DNA of 64,000 nucleotides from Dyadobacter sp. CY326 (GTDB taxonomy: Bacteria; Bacteroidota; Bacteroidia; Cytophagales; Spirosomataceae): the NCBI RefSeq assembly GCF_021390515.1, contig NZ_JAJUXI010000008.1:186001-250000 (forward strand). Reading direction: 5' to 3'. Position numbers and translations under genes: made by a program. Below are positions 9,517-17,262 of this stretch, one piece after another (within the stretch, counting starts at the first letter, position 1; the number at the start of each line of letters is the position of its first letter). Below the pieces are notes generated by a model. The model searched no databases. It had not been told where the DNA came from and was given only the letters and a program-made list of their open reading frames with translations.

Positions 9517-11073
9517 TTATTTAACTGCGCTCTCATTTTTACGAACAATTGAGAAAATATCAGTTCTTCTATCCTTCAAATTTCGGACACTTCCAAACTG
9601 ATTTAATTCCCTTAACATGTCAATGTCCACGTCGGCGATTAAAATCATTTCTGTATTTGGCGTTGCTTCCGCTTTGATTCCGTTGGTAGGAAACGAGAAG
9701 TCGCAAGGTGTGAAAACCATCGACTGCGCATATTGAATGTCCATATTGTGAACTTTCGGCAAGTTGCCGACGCTGCCTGCAATGGCCACATAACATTCAT
9801 TTTCGATCGCTCTTGCCTGCGCACAGTTTCTTACGCGGGAATATCCGTTTTGCGTGTCGGTAAGGAAAGGGACAAACAATATATTCATTCCCTCATCGGC
9901 CAGAATGCGGCTAACCTCTGGAAATTCAACGTCATAGCAAATCAAAATGCCTATTTTTCCACAGTCGGTGTCGAATGTTTTTAATGCGTTCCCGCCCTGC
10001 ATACCCCAAACTTTCGCTTCGTCGGGCGTAACATGCAACTTTTCAAAACGTTCGATCCCACCATCCCTTTTGCATAAATAACCCACATTATAAAGGCTGT
10101 TGTCTACAACCTCGGGCATACTTCCGGTAATAATGTTAATGTTATAGGAAATGGCCAGCTCTGAAAAGCGATTGACAATTTCTTCTGTGTATTCTGCGAG
10201 TTTTCTGATGGCGTCGGGCTCAGCAAGATGGTTATAATCCGACATCAAAGGCGCATTGAAAAACTCTGGGAACAGCGCAAAATCAGACCGATATCCGGAA
10301 ACCGCATCCACGAAATATTCAGCCTGCTGCATCAGTTCATCCAGGTCATTGTACAATCGCATTTGCCATTGAATCAAACCCAGTCTAATGATTGACTTTT
10401 TAAACGCCGCCTGATCCGAGCTTTTTTCATAATAAACATTGTCCCATTCAAGCAAAACTGCGTATTCGTTCGAGTCTTTATCGCCTTCCAGATAACCTTG
10501 CAATATGCGCGCAGGGTGAAAATCGTTAGACAGCTGAAAGTTTAAAACAGGATCGTGAATGTCCTTGTTCCGCACTTTTTCAATGTATTCTTTTGGGGAA
10601 ATGGCATCGGCATATTGGTGGTAATTCGGAATGCGGCCGCCGAAGACAATTCCTTTTAAATTTAATTTTTCACAAAGCTCTTTTCTGTAATCATACAAAC
10701 GCCTTCCTAATCGCAGGCCGCGAAATTTAGGCCGTATAAACACATCGATCCCGTATAACACATCGCCTTTGCTGGTGTGCGTCTTGAATGTATAGTTTCC
10801 GGTTATTTCTCTGTAAGTGTGTTTTGACTCGACTTTGTCATAGTCTACAATGATGGATAACGCGCATCCTGCCAGTTCGTTATCTACTTTTATACCCACT
10901 TGGCCTTCGTGGAAAATGTTGATCAATGTTTTGATATGATGTTCTTTCCAATAGGAATTCGCCATACTGGAATACGTCTCGATCATCATCTCCTTAATCT
11001 CCTGGTAATCTTCTGGTTTAAGAAAAACCAACTCAATATTCTCAATTGCCTTAATGTCTTTGTTTGTTTCCAT
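9517..11073 (-). CDS. GNAT acetyltransferase fused to a nitrilase-type amidohydrolase
   Basis: A 518-residue fusion. Residues about 10-215 form a GNAT N-acetyltransferase domain, with the acetyl-CoA pyrophosphate loop RGLRLG at 118-123. Residues about 228-515 form a carbon-nitrogen hydrolase domain with the full triad: Glu270 in FPEFFN, Lys345 in EKLHVTPDE and Cys379 in ICYDVEFPE. No signal peptide is present, so it is cytoplasmic. This domain order is known in bacterial genomes but the substrate of the pair is not. Acetylation and C-N hydrolysis on one chain suggest processing of an amine or amide metabolite. It is transcribed alone, with a candidate promoter at 11217-11210. Confidence 0.93.
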   Translation of the reverse strand: METNKDIKAIENIELVFLKPEDYQEIKEMMIETYSSMANSYWKEHHIKTLINIFHEGQVGIKVDNELAGCALSIIVDYDKVESKHTYREITGNYTFKTHTSKGDVLYGIDVFIRPKFRGLRLGRRLYDYRKELCEKLNLKGIVFGGRIPNYHQYADAISPKEYIEKVRNKDIHDPVLNFQLSNDFHPARILQGYLEGDKDSNEYAVLLEWDNVYYEKSSDQAAFKKSIIRLGLIQWQMRLYNDLDELMQQAEYFVDAVSGYRSDFALFPEFFNAPLMSDYNHLAEPDAIRKLAEYTEEIVNRFSELAISYNINIITGSMPEVVDNSLYNVGYLCKRDGGIERFEKLHVTPDEAKVWGMQGGNALKTFDTDCGKIGILICYDVEFPEVSRILADEGMNILFVPFLTDTQNGYSRVRNCAQARAIENECYVAIAGSVGNLPKVHNMDIQYAQSMVFTPCDFSFPTNGIKAEATPNTEMILIADVDIDMLRELNQFGSVRNLKDRRTDIFSIVRKNESAVK

Positions 11074-11427
11074 GATGCATTACTCCGCTTAACCCGTTTT
11101 TGAGAGGGTGAATGCCGGAGAACTTTTTGATTGTAACCGGTTGATTTATAATGATTTATCGTTTGAATGCAATGTGTGAGCGACCAGTGAATCCTCTTCT
11201 TCGGTGTCACAAAAATAAAAAGTGCGGCTGAAATTGCGAACCTTAAAGAGAAGTAACAAAGAAACAACACGGAAGATTTCGTAAATATTAAAAGTCATGG
11301 ACTTTCATAACAGCACCGCAATTGGCTCGGGGCGTCATTGCGTTACATTCAATGCCCGGCAATGCAGAGTATAAAGAGCCCGAAATCGCTTTCTTAATGA
11401 GAAAATGACTAACAATTACGCTATCCT
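11074..11427. other. 354-bp divergent intergenic region with one candidate promoter
   Basis: The region separates the GNAT-nitrilase gene from the DUF1080 gene. On the minus strand 11217-11210 reads TATTTTTG, a TAnnTTTG match, with a TTCG about 19 bp upstream that could serve as a weak -33 box. This would give a leader of about 130 nt for the nitrilase gene. I see no reading frame or repeat of note in the rest and no convincing promoter for the plus-strand gene. Confidence 0.4.
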
Positions 11428-12126
11428 ATGAAGTCCTATTTTATTTCCCTGATTGTATTAATTGCCGCTTTTGGTGCAAACACATTACTCGCCCAAAAGG
11501 CCTCTCAATGGACTTACCTGTTCGACGGTAAATCCACGGACGCTTTACGCGGATACAAAATGGCTGGTTTTCCAGATCAGGCCTGGGTTGTTGAAGATGG
11601 CGCCCTCGTTGCCCAGACAGGCGTGCCCAACATTGACCTGGTGACCAAGCAGCCTTACAAGAATTTCGAACTTACACTTGACTGGAAAGTGTCCAAGGCA
11701 GGAAATAGCGGCATATTTTTCTATATGGACGAGGCCGCGGATAAAGAAGCTGGCAATGGAAACAGTCCGAATTGGCTGGATAATTTCGAAATGCAGCTTT
11801 TGGATGACATCAATTTCAATGACACTGCCGCCATCCGTTCCGCCGGCTCGTTGTATGACCTCATTGCGCCAAAACATAAGACACTGAAACCTGTGGGAGA
11901 ATACAATCAGGCGAGGCTTGTGGTGAATAACAATCATGTAGAACATTGGATCAATGGCACCAAAGTGGTTGAATATCAGATCGGATCACCTGAGTTGAAT
12001 CAATTGATCAGTAACAGCAAGTTCAAAAACAATCCCAAATTCGCAAAATCAACCAATGGACTGATCATGCTCCAGCATCACGGACAGAAGGTTTGGTTGA
12101 AGAATATCAAGGTCAGGAAGTTGTAA
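11428..12126 (+). CDS. Secreted DUF1080 (3-keto-disaccharide hydrolase family) protein
   Basis: A 232-residue protein with a signal peptide (MKSYFISLIVLIAAFGANTL, cleavage near LLAQ-KA). The mature part is a concanavalin-like DUF1080 domain: LFDGKSTDALRGYK at the start, FELTLDWKVSKAGNSGIFF in the middle and LQHHGQKVWLKNIKV at the end. Members hydrolyse 3-keto-glycosides made by oxidoreductases, or bind glycans. No partner 3-dehydrogenase is adjacent, so the substrate is open. It should act in the periplasm or outside the cell. The downstream PI-PLC-like gene has its own promoter. Confidence 0.92.
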   Translation: MKSYFISLIVLIAAFGANTLLAQKASQWTYLFDGKSTDALRGYKMAGFPDQAWVVEDGALVAQTGVPNIDLVTKQPYKNFELTLDWKVSKAGNSGIFFYMDEAADKEAGNGNSPNWLDNFEMQLLDDINFNDTAAIRSAGSLYDLIAPKHKTLKPVGEYNQARLVVNNNHVEHWINGTKVVEYQIGSPELNQLISNSKFKNNPKFAKSTNGLIMLQHHGQKVWLKNIKVRKL

Positions 12127-12201
12127 TCGACGGAGCTCGCAGTTCGCTGACAACACCATATTATCTTATCGTTAACCACAATCAGCGGACTTCGCCAGCA
12201 T

Positions 12202-12209
12202 TAACTTTG
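12202..12209 (+). promoter_or_regulatory. Candidate -7 box of the PI-PLC-like gene
   Basis: TAACTTTG matches TAnnTTTG. Transcription would start near 12215, downstream of the in-frame ATGs at 12093 and 12213, and so supports ATG 12237 as the true start. No exact -33 box was found. Confidence 0.5.
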
Positions 12210-12236
12210 CAAATGGAACAAAGAAATGTTGTATTT

Positions 12237-13289
12237 ATGAAATTATTGCTGGGCCTGTGCCTGATCCTGAGCCTCCGTGCCGTTGGTCAAATTGATGACG
12301 AAACTCCGATTAACAAGATCCAGGTTATCGGTTCCCACAATAGTTACAAACAGGCGATTGAACCGGCTTTGTTTCAGGTGTTTGAAAAGAGAGACTCCGT
12401 TTCAGCCAGTAAAATTGATTACGAGCATATCGCTATAACTGCGCAGCTGGATTTGGGCCTGCGCAACCTCGAAATTGATGTATATCCCGACGAGGCGGGT
12501 GGGAAATATGCTCATCCGAAAGGGCTGGATTTGGCGCCGGCACAAAAAGCATTTGATCCGGAAGGCAAGATGAAAGAGCCCGGATTCAAGATCCTGCACA
12601 TTCCAGACCTGGATTTCCGCAGCCATTATCTGACATTGAACGAGTGCCTCCAAGACCTGAAAAATTGGTCAGACGCACATCCCAACCACACGCCTGTTTT
12701 CATCACATTGGAAGTGAAAGGCGCACTGGCGAAGGGCGGTGACGGCGCCACAGCACAAGGTTTGTCTGCAAAACACTTTGATGATCTGGATAAAATCCTG
12801 CTCGAAAAACTTGGACAGGATCACATCATTACGCCTGATATTGTGAGGGGCAACAATGAAACGTTGGAAGGCGCTGTCCTTCAAAACAGCTGGCCGAGCC
12901 TGAAAAAATCGAAAGGAAAATATCTGTTTATTTTAGACGATTCGGGTGCAAAGCGAGACTTGTACATCGCCGGGCATCCCTCATTGAAAGGGCGGACAAT
13001 GTTTGCAAATGCTGTTCCGGGCACACCCGAGGCGGGCATGCTGATCAGGAACAATCCCAAAGCTCCCGAAATTAAAGACCTTGTCAAGAAGGGATACATC
13101 ATCCGCACCCGCGCCGATGCGGACACGCGCGAAGCCCGAATGAATGACAGAAGCTCATTCGAAGCCGCCTGTGCCTCCGGCGCGCAGATCATCACGACGG
13201 ATTATTATCAAAAGAGCACACATTTCAAATCGGATTATTCCGTCAGCTTCGACGGCGGCATTTATTTTCGCGCAAATCCGCTGTTTTGA
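12237..13289 (+). CDS. Secreted Ca2+-dependent PI-PLC-like phosphodiesterase
   Basis: A 350-residue protein of the phosphatidylinositol-specific phospholipase C-like superfamily. The chosen start gives a clean signal peptide (MKLLLGLCLILSLRAVGQ); longer frames upstream would bury it. Catalytic-type motifs are GSHNSY (His34), EIDVY (79-83, metal-binding acidic residues) and a second His in KILHIPDLDF (about 121). It matches the Ca2+-dependent bacterial/fungal subgroup. The substrate may be a phosphoinositide, a glycerophosphodiester or a related extracellular phosphodiester. A role in phosphate scavenging is an inference. Confidence 0.88.
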   Translation: MKLLLGLCLILSLRAVGQIDDETPINKIQVIGSHNSYKQAIEPALFQVFEKRDSVSASKIDYEHIAITAQLDLGLRNLEIDVYPDEAGGKYAHPKGLDLAPAQKAFDPEGKMKEPGFKILHIPDLDFRSHYLTLNECLQDLKNWSDAHPNHTPVFITLEVKGALAKGGDGATAQGLSAKHFDDLDKILLEKLGQDHIITPDIVRGNNETLEGAVLQNSWPSLKKSKGKYLFILDDSGAKRDLYIAGHPSLKGRTMFANAVPGTPEAGMLIRNNPKAPEIKDLVKKGYIIRTRADADTREARMNDRSSFEAACASGAQIITTDYYQKSTHFKSDYSVSFDGGIYFRANPLF

Positions 13290-13449
13290 AGCAAGTTAAC
13301 CTTTAAAAACGGACGCCGTAAGTTCGACCATCTTTCCACCGCCTCGTTATATTTTTAACATTAGATTCTTGTTGTTTTATGCTTGCGAATGTCGCAAATC
13401 CCCCCTGCATTTGTTCAAAATGACTTCACGGGATGGTCTCATGCTGACT

Positions 13450-13457
13450 TATTTTTG
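13450..13457 (+). promoter_or_regulatory. Candidate -7 box of the dihydrofolate-reductase-like gene
   Basis: TATTTTTG matches TAnnTTTG and lies 38 bp before ATG 13495. It would exclude the longer upstream frame that begins at 13369. The -33 element is not recognisable. Confidence 0.45.
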
Positions 13458-13494
13458 TGACGGTTTAAAGCGCATTCAAATAACTCAAAATCGG

Positions 13495-14046
13495 ATGAGA
13501 AAAATAATAGCAGCAATCAATATGACGCTCGACGGGTTTTGCGATCACACGGCAGTCGTTCCCGATGAAACAATGCACCAGCATTACGCCGACCTGTTAA
13601 GAAGCGCGGATATTACGCTGTATGGCAGGAAAACCTACCAGCTGATGGAATATTGGAAAAGCGTCGTGGAAAATCCAACCGGCGACAGGCAAACGGATGA
13701 ATTTGCGATAGCAATGGACCGCATTCCAAAAGTTGTGTTTTCTCACACGCTGGAAACAGTTGATTGGGACAGCGCAAGGATCGCAGAACGAGGGCTTCAA
13801 GACGAAGTGCTATCGCTGAAAGAACAAGCGGGAAGGGATATTTTGGTTGGCAGCCGAAGCGTAATCATTGAATTAATAAACCTTCGACTCGTTGATGAAT
13901 TGCAGATTATGGTCCATCCCGTGATCGCAGGAAGCGGCCTGCCGTTATTTGAGATGATTCATGACAGGAAGGATTTGACGCTTGTTAAAACGAAAACCTT
14001 CGATTTTGGAGCGGTGATACTGTATTACAAGCTTAAAGAGAAATAA
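13495..14046 (+). CDS. RibD C-terminal/dihydrofolate reductase family protein
   Basis: A 183-residue protein of the DHFR-like RibD_C family, common as small stand-alone reductases in Bacteroidota. It begins RKIIAAINMTLDG, has LYGRKTYQLMEYW, the nucleotide-binding-type DILVGSRSVIIELI and the C-terminal MVHPVIAGSGLPLF. The expected activity is NADPH-dependent reduction; the substrate is unknown. ATG 13495 is preferred because the N-terminus then aligns with the family and the 42 residues before it look like untranslated sequence. Confidence 0.9.
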   Translation: MRKIIAAINMTLDGFCDHTAVVPDETMHQHYADLLRSADITLYGRKTYQLMEYWKSVVENPTGDRQTDEFAIAMDRIPKVVFSHTLETVDWDSARIAERGLQDEVLSLKEQAGRDILVGSRSVIIELINLRLVDELQIMVHPVIAGSGLPLFEMIHDRKDLTLVKTKTFDFGAVILYYKLKEK

Positions 14047-14062
14047 ATGCTGCTTTCCTGCA

Positions 14063-14257
14063 TTACCCGTTACTTCTCCTATTCCTCAAAATAACGACAA
14101 TCAGCGCCACAAAAGTGATCAGATAAACTATTCCAATGCCTACTTTTTTAAATCTAAATGTTTCAAAATCAAACTCCTTATACAACGCAGCGCCTATTAC
14201 AACCGCTAAAATCCCCAAAATCACCGGAAATCCATTCTGTTCATTCTTCATATTCAA
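14063..14257 (-). CDS. Small two-helix membrane protein
   Basis: A 64-residue frame (62 if started at ATG 14251) with two hydrophobic segments, GFPVILGILAVVIGAALY and VGIGIVYLITFVALIVVIL, separated by a short charged loop, and a basic tail RNRRSNG. The composition is that of a real inner-membrane protein. I recognise no family. It converges with the DHFR-like gene, 16 bp apart. Confidence 0.6.
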   Translation of the reverse strand: MNMKNEQNGFPVILGILAVVIGAALYKEFDFETFRFKKVGIGIVYLITFVALIVVILRNRRSNG

Positions 14258-14345
14258 GTTGGGTTTAAAGTTTCGTTTCTTAGCGATTATGAGGGTCGTT
14301 GATTATGTCCTATTGTGCAATATCATGCTTTTATAGATTTGCAGC

Positions 14346-14531
14346 TCAAAACAGGAAGCAAAAACTTCTAAATGTGAATTAGCTCAGGCAGGTAAAACTA
14401 AAAAATGCGGCACAACAAAAACCTACATCTCACGCATTGAAAACAATGCAAGCGACATCCGACTTTCGACTCTAATGCGAATCGTCAGACAGGGCTTGGG
14501 TGGGAATTTGAAACTGAGCGTGACGGATTAA
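14346..14531 (+). pseudogene. Remnant of an XRE/HigA-type antitoxin regulator
   Basis: In the frame ending at TAA 14529-14531 the sequence reads ELAQAGKTKKCG, then TTKTYISRIENNASDIRLST and LMRIVRQGLGGNLKLSVTD. This is the C-terminal half of an XRE helix-turn-helix protein of the kind paired with HigB/RelE-like toxins in Bacteroidota. The in-frame stop at 14334 and the absence of a start codon show that the N-terminus is gone. No toxin gene is found on either side. The surrounding stretch 14258-14624 otherwise holds only the promoter region of the NmrA gene, with two ATTTTG(G)TTAAA repeats at 14543 and 14563. Confidence 0.72.
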
Positions 14532-14624
14532 GGGAATCCCCAATTTTGTTAAAAACTTCCTCATTTTGGTTAAATCTGTTTTTTGTTGGTTGCGCAACTT
14601 TGCATCAACAAAAAACAGAACAAA

Positions 14625-15527
14625 ATGAATATTGTAATCACAGGCTCGCTAGGGAATATTAGCAAGCCACTTGCGCAGGAATTAATCCAGAAAGGACATT
14701 CGGTTACCATTATTAGCAGCAAAGCGGAGAGACGGGACGCGATTGAGACATTTGGTGCAACAGCGGCCATTGGCACGATACAGGATCCCGAATTTTTAAC
14801 CCAAACCTTCCTGGGAGCCGACGTCGTTTACCTGATGGAGGCCTGGGAAGGCATCGGCAGCGTCTTCGATAAAAATGTGGATTTTGTAGCTGCATTTACC
14901 AAAATCGGCAATAACTATAAGCAGGCAGTCGTGGCGTCTGGCGTAACCCGGGTCGTCCATTTAAGCAGCATCGGCGCCCATACCGACAAGGGAACGGGCA
15001 GCCTATATATTCACAACACGGTCGAGACAATCCTCAATGACCTGCCCGAATCTGTTTCCATCAAATTCATGCGCCCCGTCGGATTTTACACGAATCTTTA
15101 CAGGTTTGTCGGCACAATCAAAACACAAGGTGCAATCATTCAAAGTTACGGAGGAGATCAGAAGGAGCCGTGGGTTTCACCACTGGACATTGCCACTACG
15201 ATCGCGGAAGAAATGGAAAAACCTTTCAATGGAAGGTCGGTTCATTATCTGGCAAGTGATGAAGTTTCGCCCAACGAAATAGCCAGGACAATCGGTGAGG
15301 CCATTGGAATGCCTGATTTGAAATGGCAGGCGGTCCCGCGTGAACAAATGCTGCGGCAAATGCTGGATGCTGGCATGAACGAGTGGATTGCGAATGGTTT
15401 GGTCGAAATGTATGCGGCGCAGGAAAGCGGGACATTGTACGAAGATTTTTACCGCAACAAACCTGCATTCGGCAAAGTGAAGCTGGCTGATTTCGCAAAA
15501 GAATTTGCATTACAATATCACAAATAA
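14625..15527 (+). CDS. NmrA-like NAD(P)-binding protein
   Basis: A 300-residue atypical SDR of the NmrA/NAD(P)H-binding group. It starts NIVITGSLGNISKPLAQELI, a GxxGxxG-type dinucleotide-binding loop, and has VVHLSSIGAHTDKGTGSLY and IKFMRPVGFYTNL. Members are azoreductase/quinone-reductase-like enzymes or redox sensors. ATG 14625 is chosen because the Rossmann strand starts immediately after it. It is 13 bp from the following SDR, and an AraC regulator ends the set, so the three form a likely operon. A CAACTTTG at 14595-14602 could be a non-consensus -7 box. Confidence 0.9.
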   Translation: MNIVITGSLGNISKPLAQELIQKGHSVTIISSKAERRDAIETFGATAAIGTIQDPEFLTQTFLGADVVYLMEAWEGIGSVFDKNVDFVAAFTKIGNNYKQAVVASGVTRVVHLSSIGAHTDKGTGSLYIHNTVETILNDLPESVSIKFMRPVGFYTNLYRFVGTIKTQGAIIQSYGGDQKEPWVSPLDIATTIAEEMEKPFNGRSVHYLASDEVSPNEIARTIGEAIGMPDLKWQAVPREQMLRQMLDAGMNEWIANGLVEMYAAQESGTLYEDFYRNKPAFGKVKLADFAKEFALQYHK

Positions 15528-15539
15528 CCTGAATGCATC

Positions 15540-16277
15540 ATGAAAAAAGTTTTGATCACCGGAGCGAACAAAGGTGTTGGCTTCGAAACAGCCAGGCAGC
15601 TTCTTCAACAAGGATATTACGTTTATCTCGGCAGCAGGAAATTAGAAAATGGCCTGGAAGCAATTGAAAAGCTGAAAAGCGAAGGCTTGGAGCATGTTGA
15701 AGCAATTCAGCTGGACGTGAGCGATGCGGCATCCGTGCTGGCGGCCCGTGCGGCAATCGGCGAGAAAACCGAAGTCCTGGATGTGTTGATTAACAACGCC
15801 GGAATCAATGGCGGATGGCCGCAAACAGCGCTGGAAGCAACGATTGACCAGTTTAAAGACGTTTTTGAAACCAATGTGTATGGGGTCGTAAGAGTAACGC
15901 AGGCATTTTTTGATTTACTTCAAAAATCACCCCAGCCCCGCATTGTGAATGTATCGTCGAGCGGATGCTCTTTGACTTTGCACAGCGACCCCACCTGGAA
16001 ATACTACACCCATAAGGCGGCAGTGTACCCGTCGTCCAAGGCTGCCATGAACATGTACACCATTGATCTGGCCTATGATTTACGGGATACGGCGTTTAAA
16101 GTCAATGCGGTTTGTCCGGGTTTTGTAGCGACCGATTTCAATGGTCACCGGGGCACCGGCACAGTTCATGAAGGCGGCGCGCGGATTGCCAAATACGCAA
16201 TGATCGGAAACGATGGTCCTAGCGGGCAGTTTTTTAGCGAAGAGTATAATCCTGAAACGGGTGTAACGCCTTGGTAG
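15540..16277 (+). CDS. Carbonyl-reductase-like SDR
   Basis: A 245-residue classical SDR. TGANKGVG at about 7-14 binds NAD(P), NNAG is present in DVLINNAG, Ser is in IVNVSSSG, and Tyr/Lys lie in VYPSSKAAM. The family resembles plant and animal carbonyl reductases (NADPH-dependent reduction of ketones or quinones). It is 13 bp after the NmrA gene and 35 bp before the AraC gene. The regulator nearby probably senses a substrate or product of these enzymes; this is inferred. Confidence 0.92.
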   Translation: MKKVLITGANKGVGFETARQLLQQGYYVYLGSRKLENGLEAIEKLKSEGLEHVEAIQLDVSDAASVLAARAAIGEKTEVLDVLINNAGINGGWPQTALEATIDQFKDVFETNVYGVVRVTQAFFDLLQKSPQPRIVNVSSSGCSLTLHSDPTWKYYTHKAAVYPSSKAAMNMYTIDLAYDLRDTAFKVNAVCPGFVATDFNGHRGTGTVHEGGARIAKYAMIGNDGPSGQFFSEEYNPETGVTPW

Positions 16278-16311
16278 GCCAAATCCAGGTTAAGTTCGAT
16301 ATCTTTACTCT

Positions 16312-17226
16312 ATGAAAACAGAAGCACCTGCTTTGTACAGATTTGAATCTTTGACAGACTTCCACCGGGTGTTTGGGCTTTCAAAGCCTGTGCACCCGAT
16401 GGTAAGTTTTATCAAAATCGAAGATATGACGATTACGCCGGATGCATTGCCGCCGTCGATTGTCATGCCATTTTATAAAATTGCTTATAAGGCAAATGTT
16501 TGTGGCAGAGTTAAATACGGGCAAAACTATTATGACTTCGGTGAAGGCGGATTGGTGTTTACAGCGCCCGGTCAAATTTTTGAAAGTCCCACCGGCAATG
16601 CAAGCTCAGGCTACATTCTGCTTTTTCACCCGGACTTTCTCCTCTCCTATCCGCTCGCAAGCACCATCAAACAGTTCGGCTTTTTCACCTACGCTGCCAA
16701 TGAGGCATTGCATCTTTCGGAAACAGAGCTTAATGCGATTTTCTCTGTTTTCAAAATCATTGAAGAAGAGCTTAACAGCAGGATCGACAAGTTCAGTCAG
16801 GACGTGTTGATTTCCCAAATTGAGCTGCTGCTCAATTACAGCAACCGGTTTTACGGCCGCCAGTTTATCACCCGAAAAGCGGCCAGCAATGACCTGCTGC
16901 AAAGGATAGAGGGCATTTTGGACGATTATTTCAAGAGCGGAAAACCTTCTGAAACAGGCGTCCCCACGGTGCAATTACTGGCAGAAAAGCTTGGGATGTC
17001 AGCCAGTTATTTGAGTGATATGCTGCGATCATTAACCGGAGAAAACGCCCAGCATCACATTCACGAAAAGCTCGTTGAAAAGGCAAAGGAAAGGCTGTCT
17101 ACTTCAAACTTGTCCGTTTCTGAAATTGCTTACGAACTGGGCTTTGACTATCCGCAGTCATTCAGCCGCTTGTTCAAAACAAAAACAAACCTTTCCCCGC
17201 TGGCTTTCAGGCAATCGTTTAACTAG
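16312..17226 (+). CDS. AraC-family transcriptional regulator
   Basis: A 304-residue regulator. The N-terminal cupin-like region (about 40-150) reads GRVKYGQNYYDFGEGGLVFTA; the C-terminal AraC domain (about 210-304) has two helix-turn-helices, LAEKLGMSASYLSDML and VSEIAYELGFDYPQSFSRLF. It shares its whole layout, and many identical stretches, with the regulator at 53160-54071, which also follows an SDR gene. It probably controls the NmrA-SDR pair upstream. Confidence 0.93.
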   Translation: MKTEAPALYRFESLTDFHRVFGLSKPVHPMVSFIKIEDMTITPDALPPSIVMPFYKIAYKANVCGRVKYGQNYYDFGEGGLVFTAPGQIFESPTGNASSGYILLFHPDFLLSYPLASTIKQFGFFTYAANEALHLSETELNAIFSVFKIIEEELNSRIDKFSQDVLISQIELLLNYSNRFYGRQFITRKAASNDLLQRIEGILDDYFKSGKPSETGVPTVQLLAEKLGMSASYLSDMLRSLTGENAQHHIHEKLVEKAKERLSTSNLSVSEIAYELGFDYPQSFSRLFKTKTNLSPLAFRQSFN

Positions 17227-17262
17227 ATGGTTTTCTTGCGAATGCGAGCGAGAAGGTTTTGG

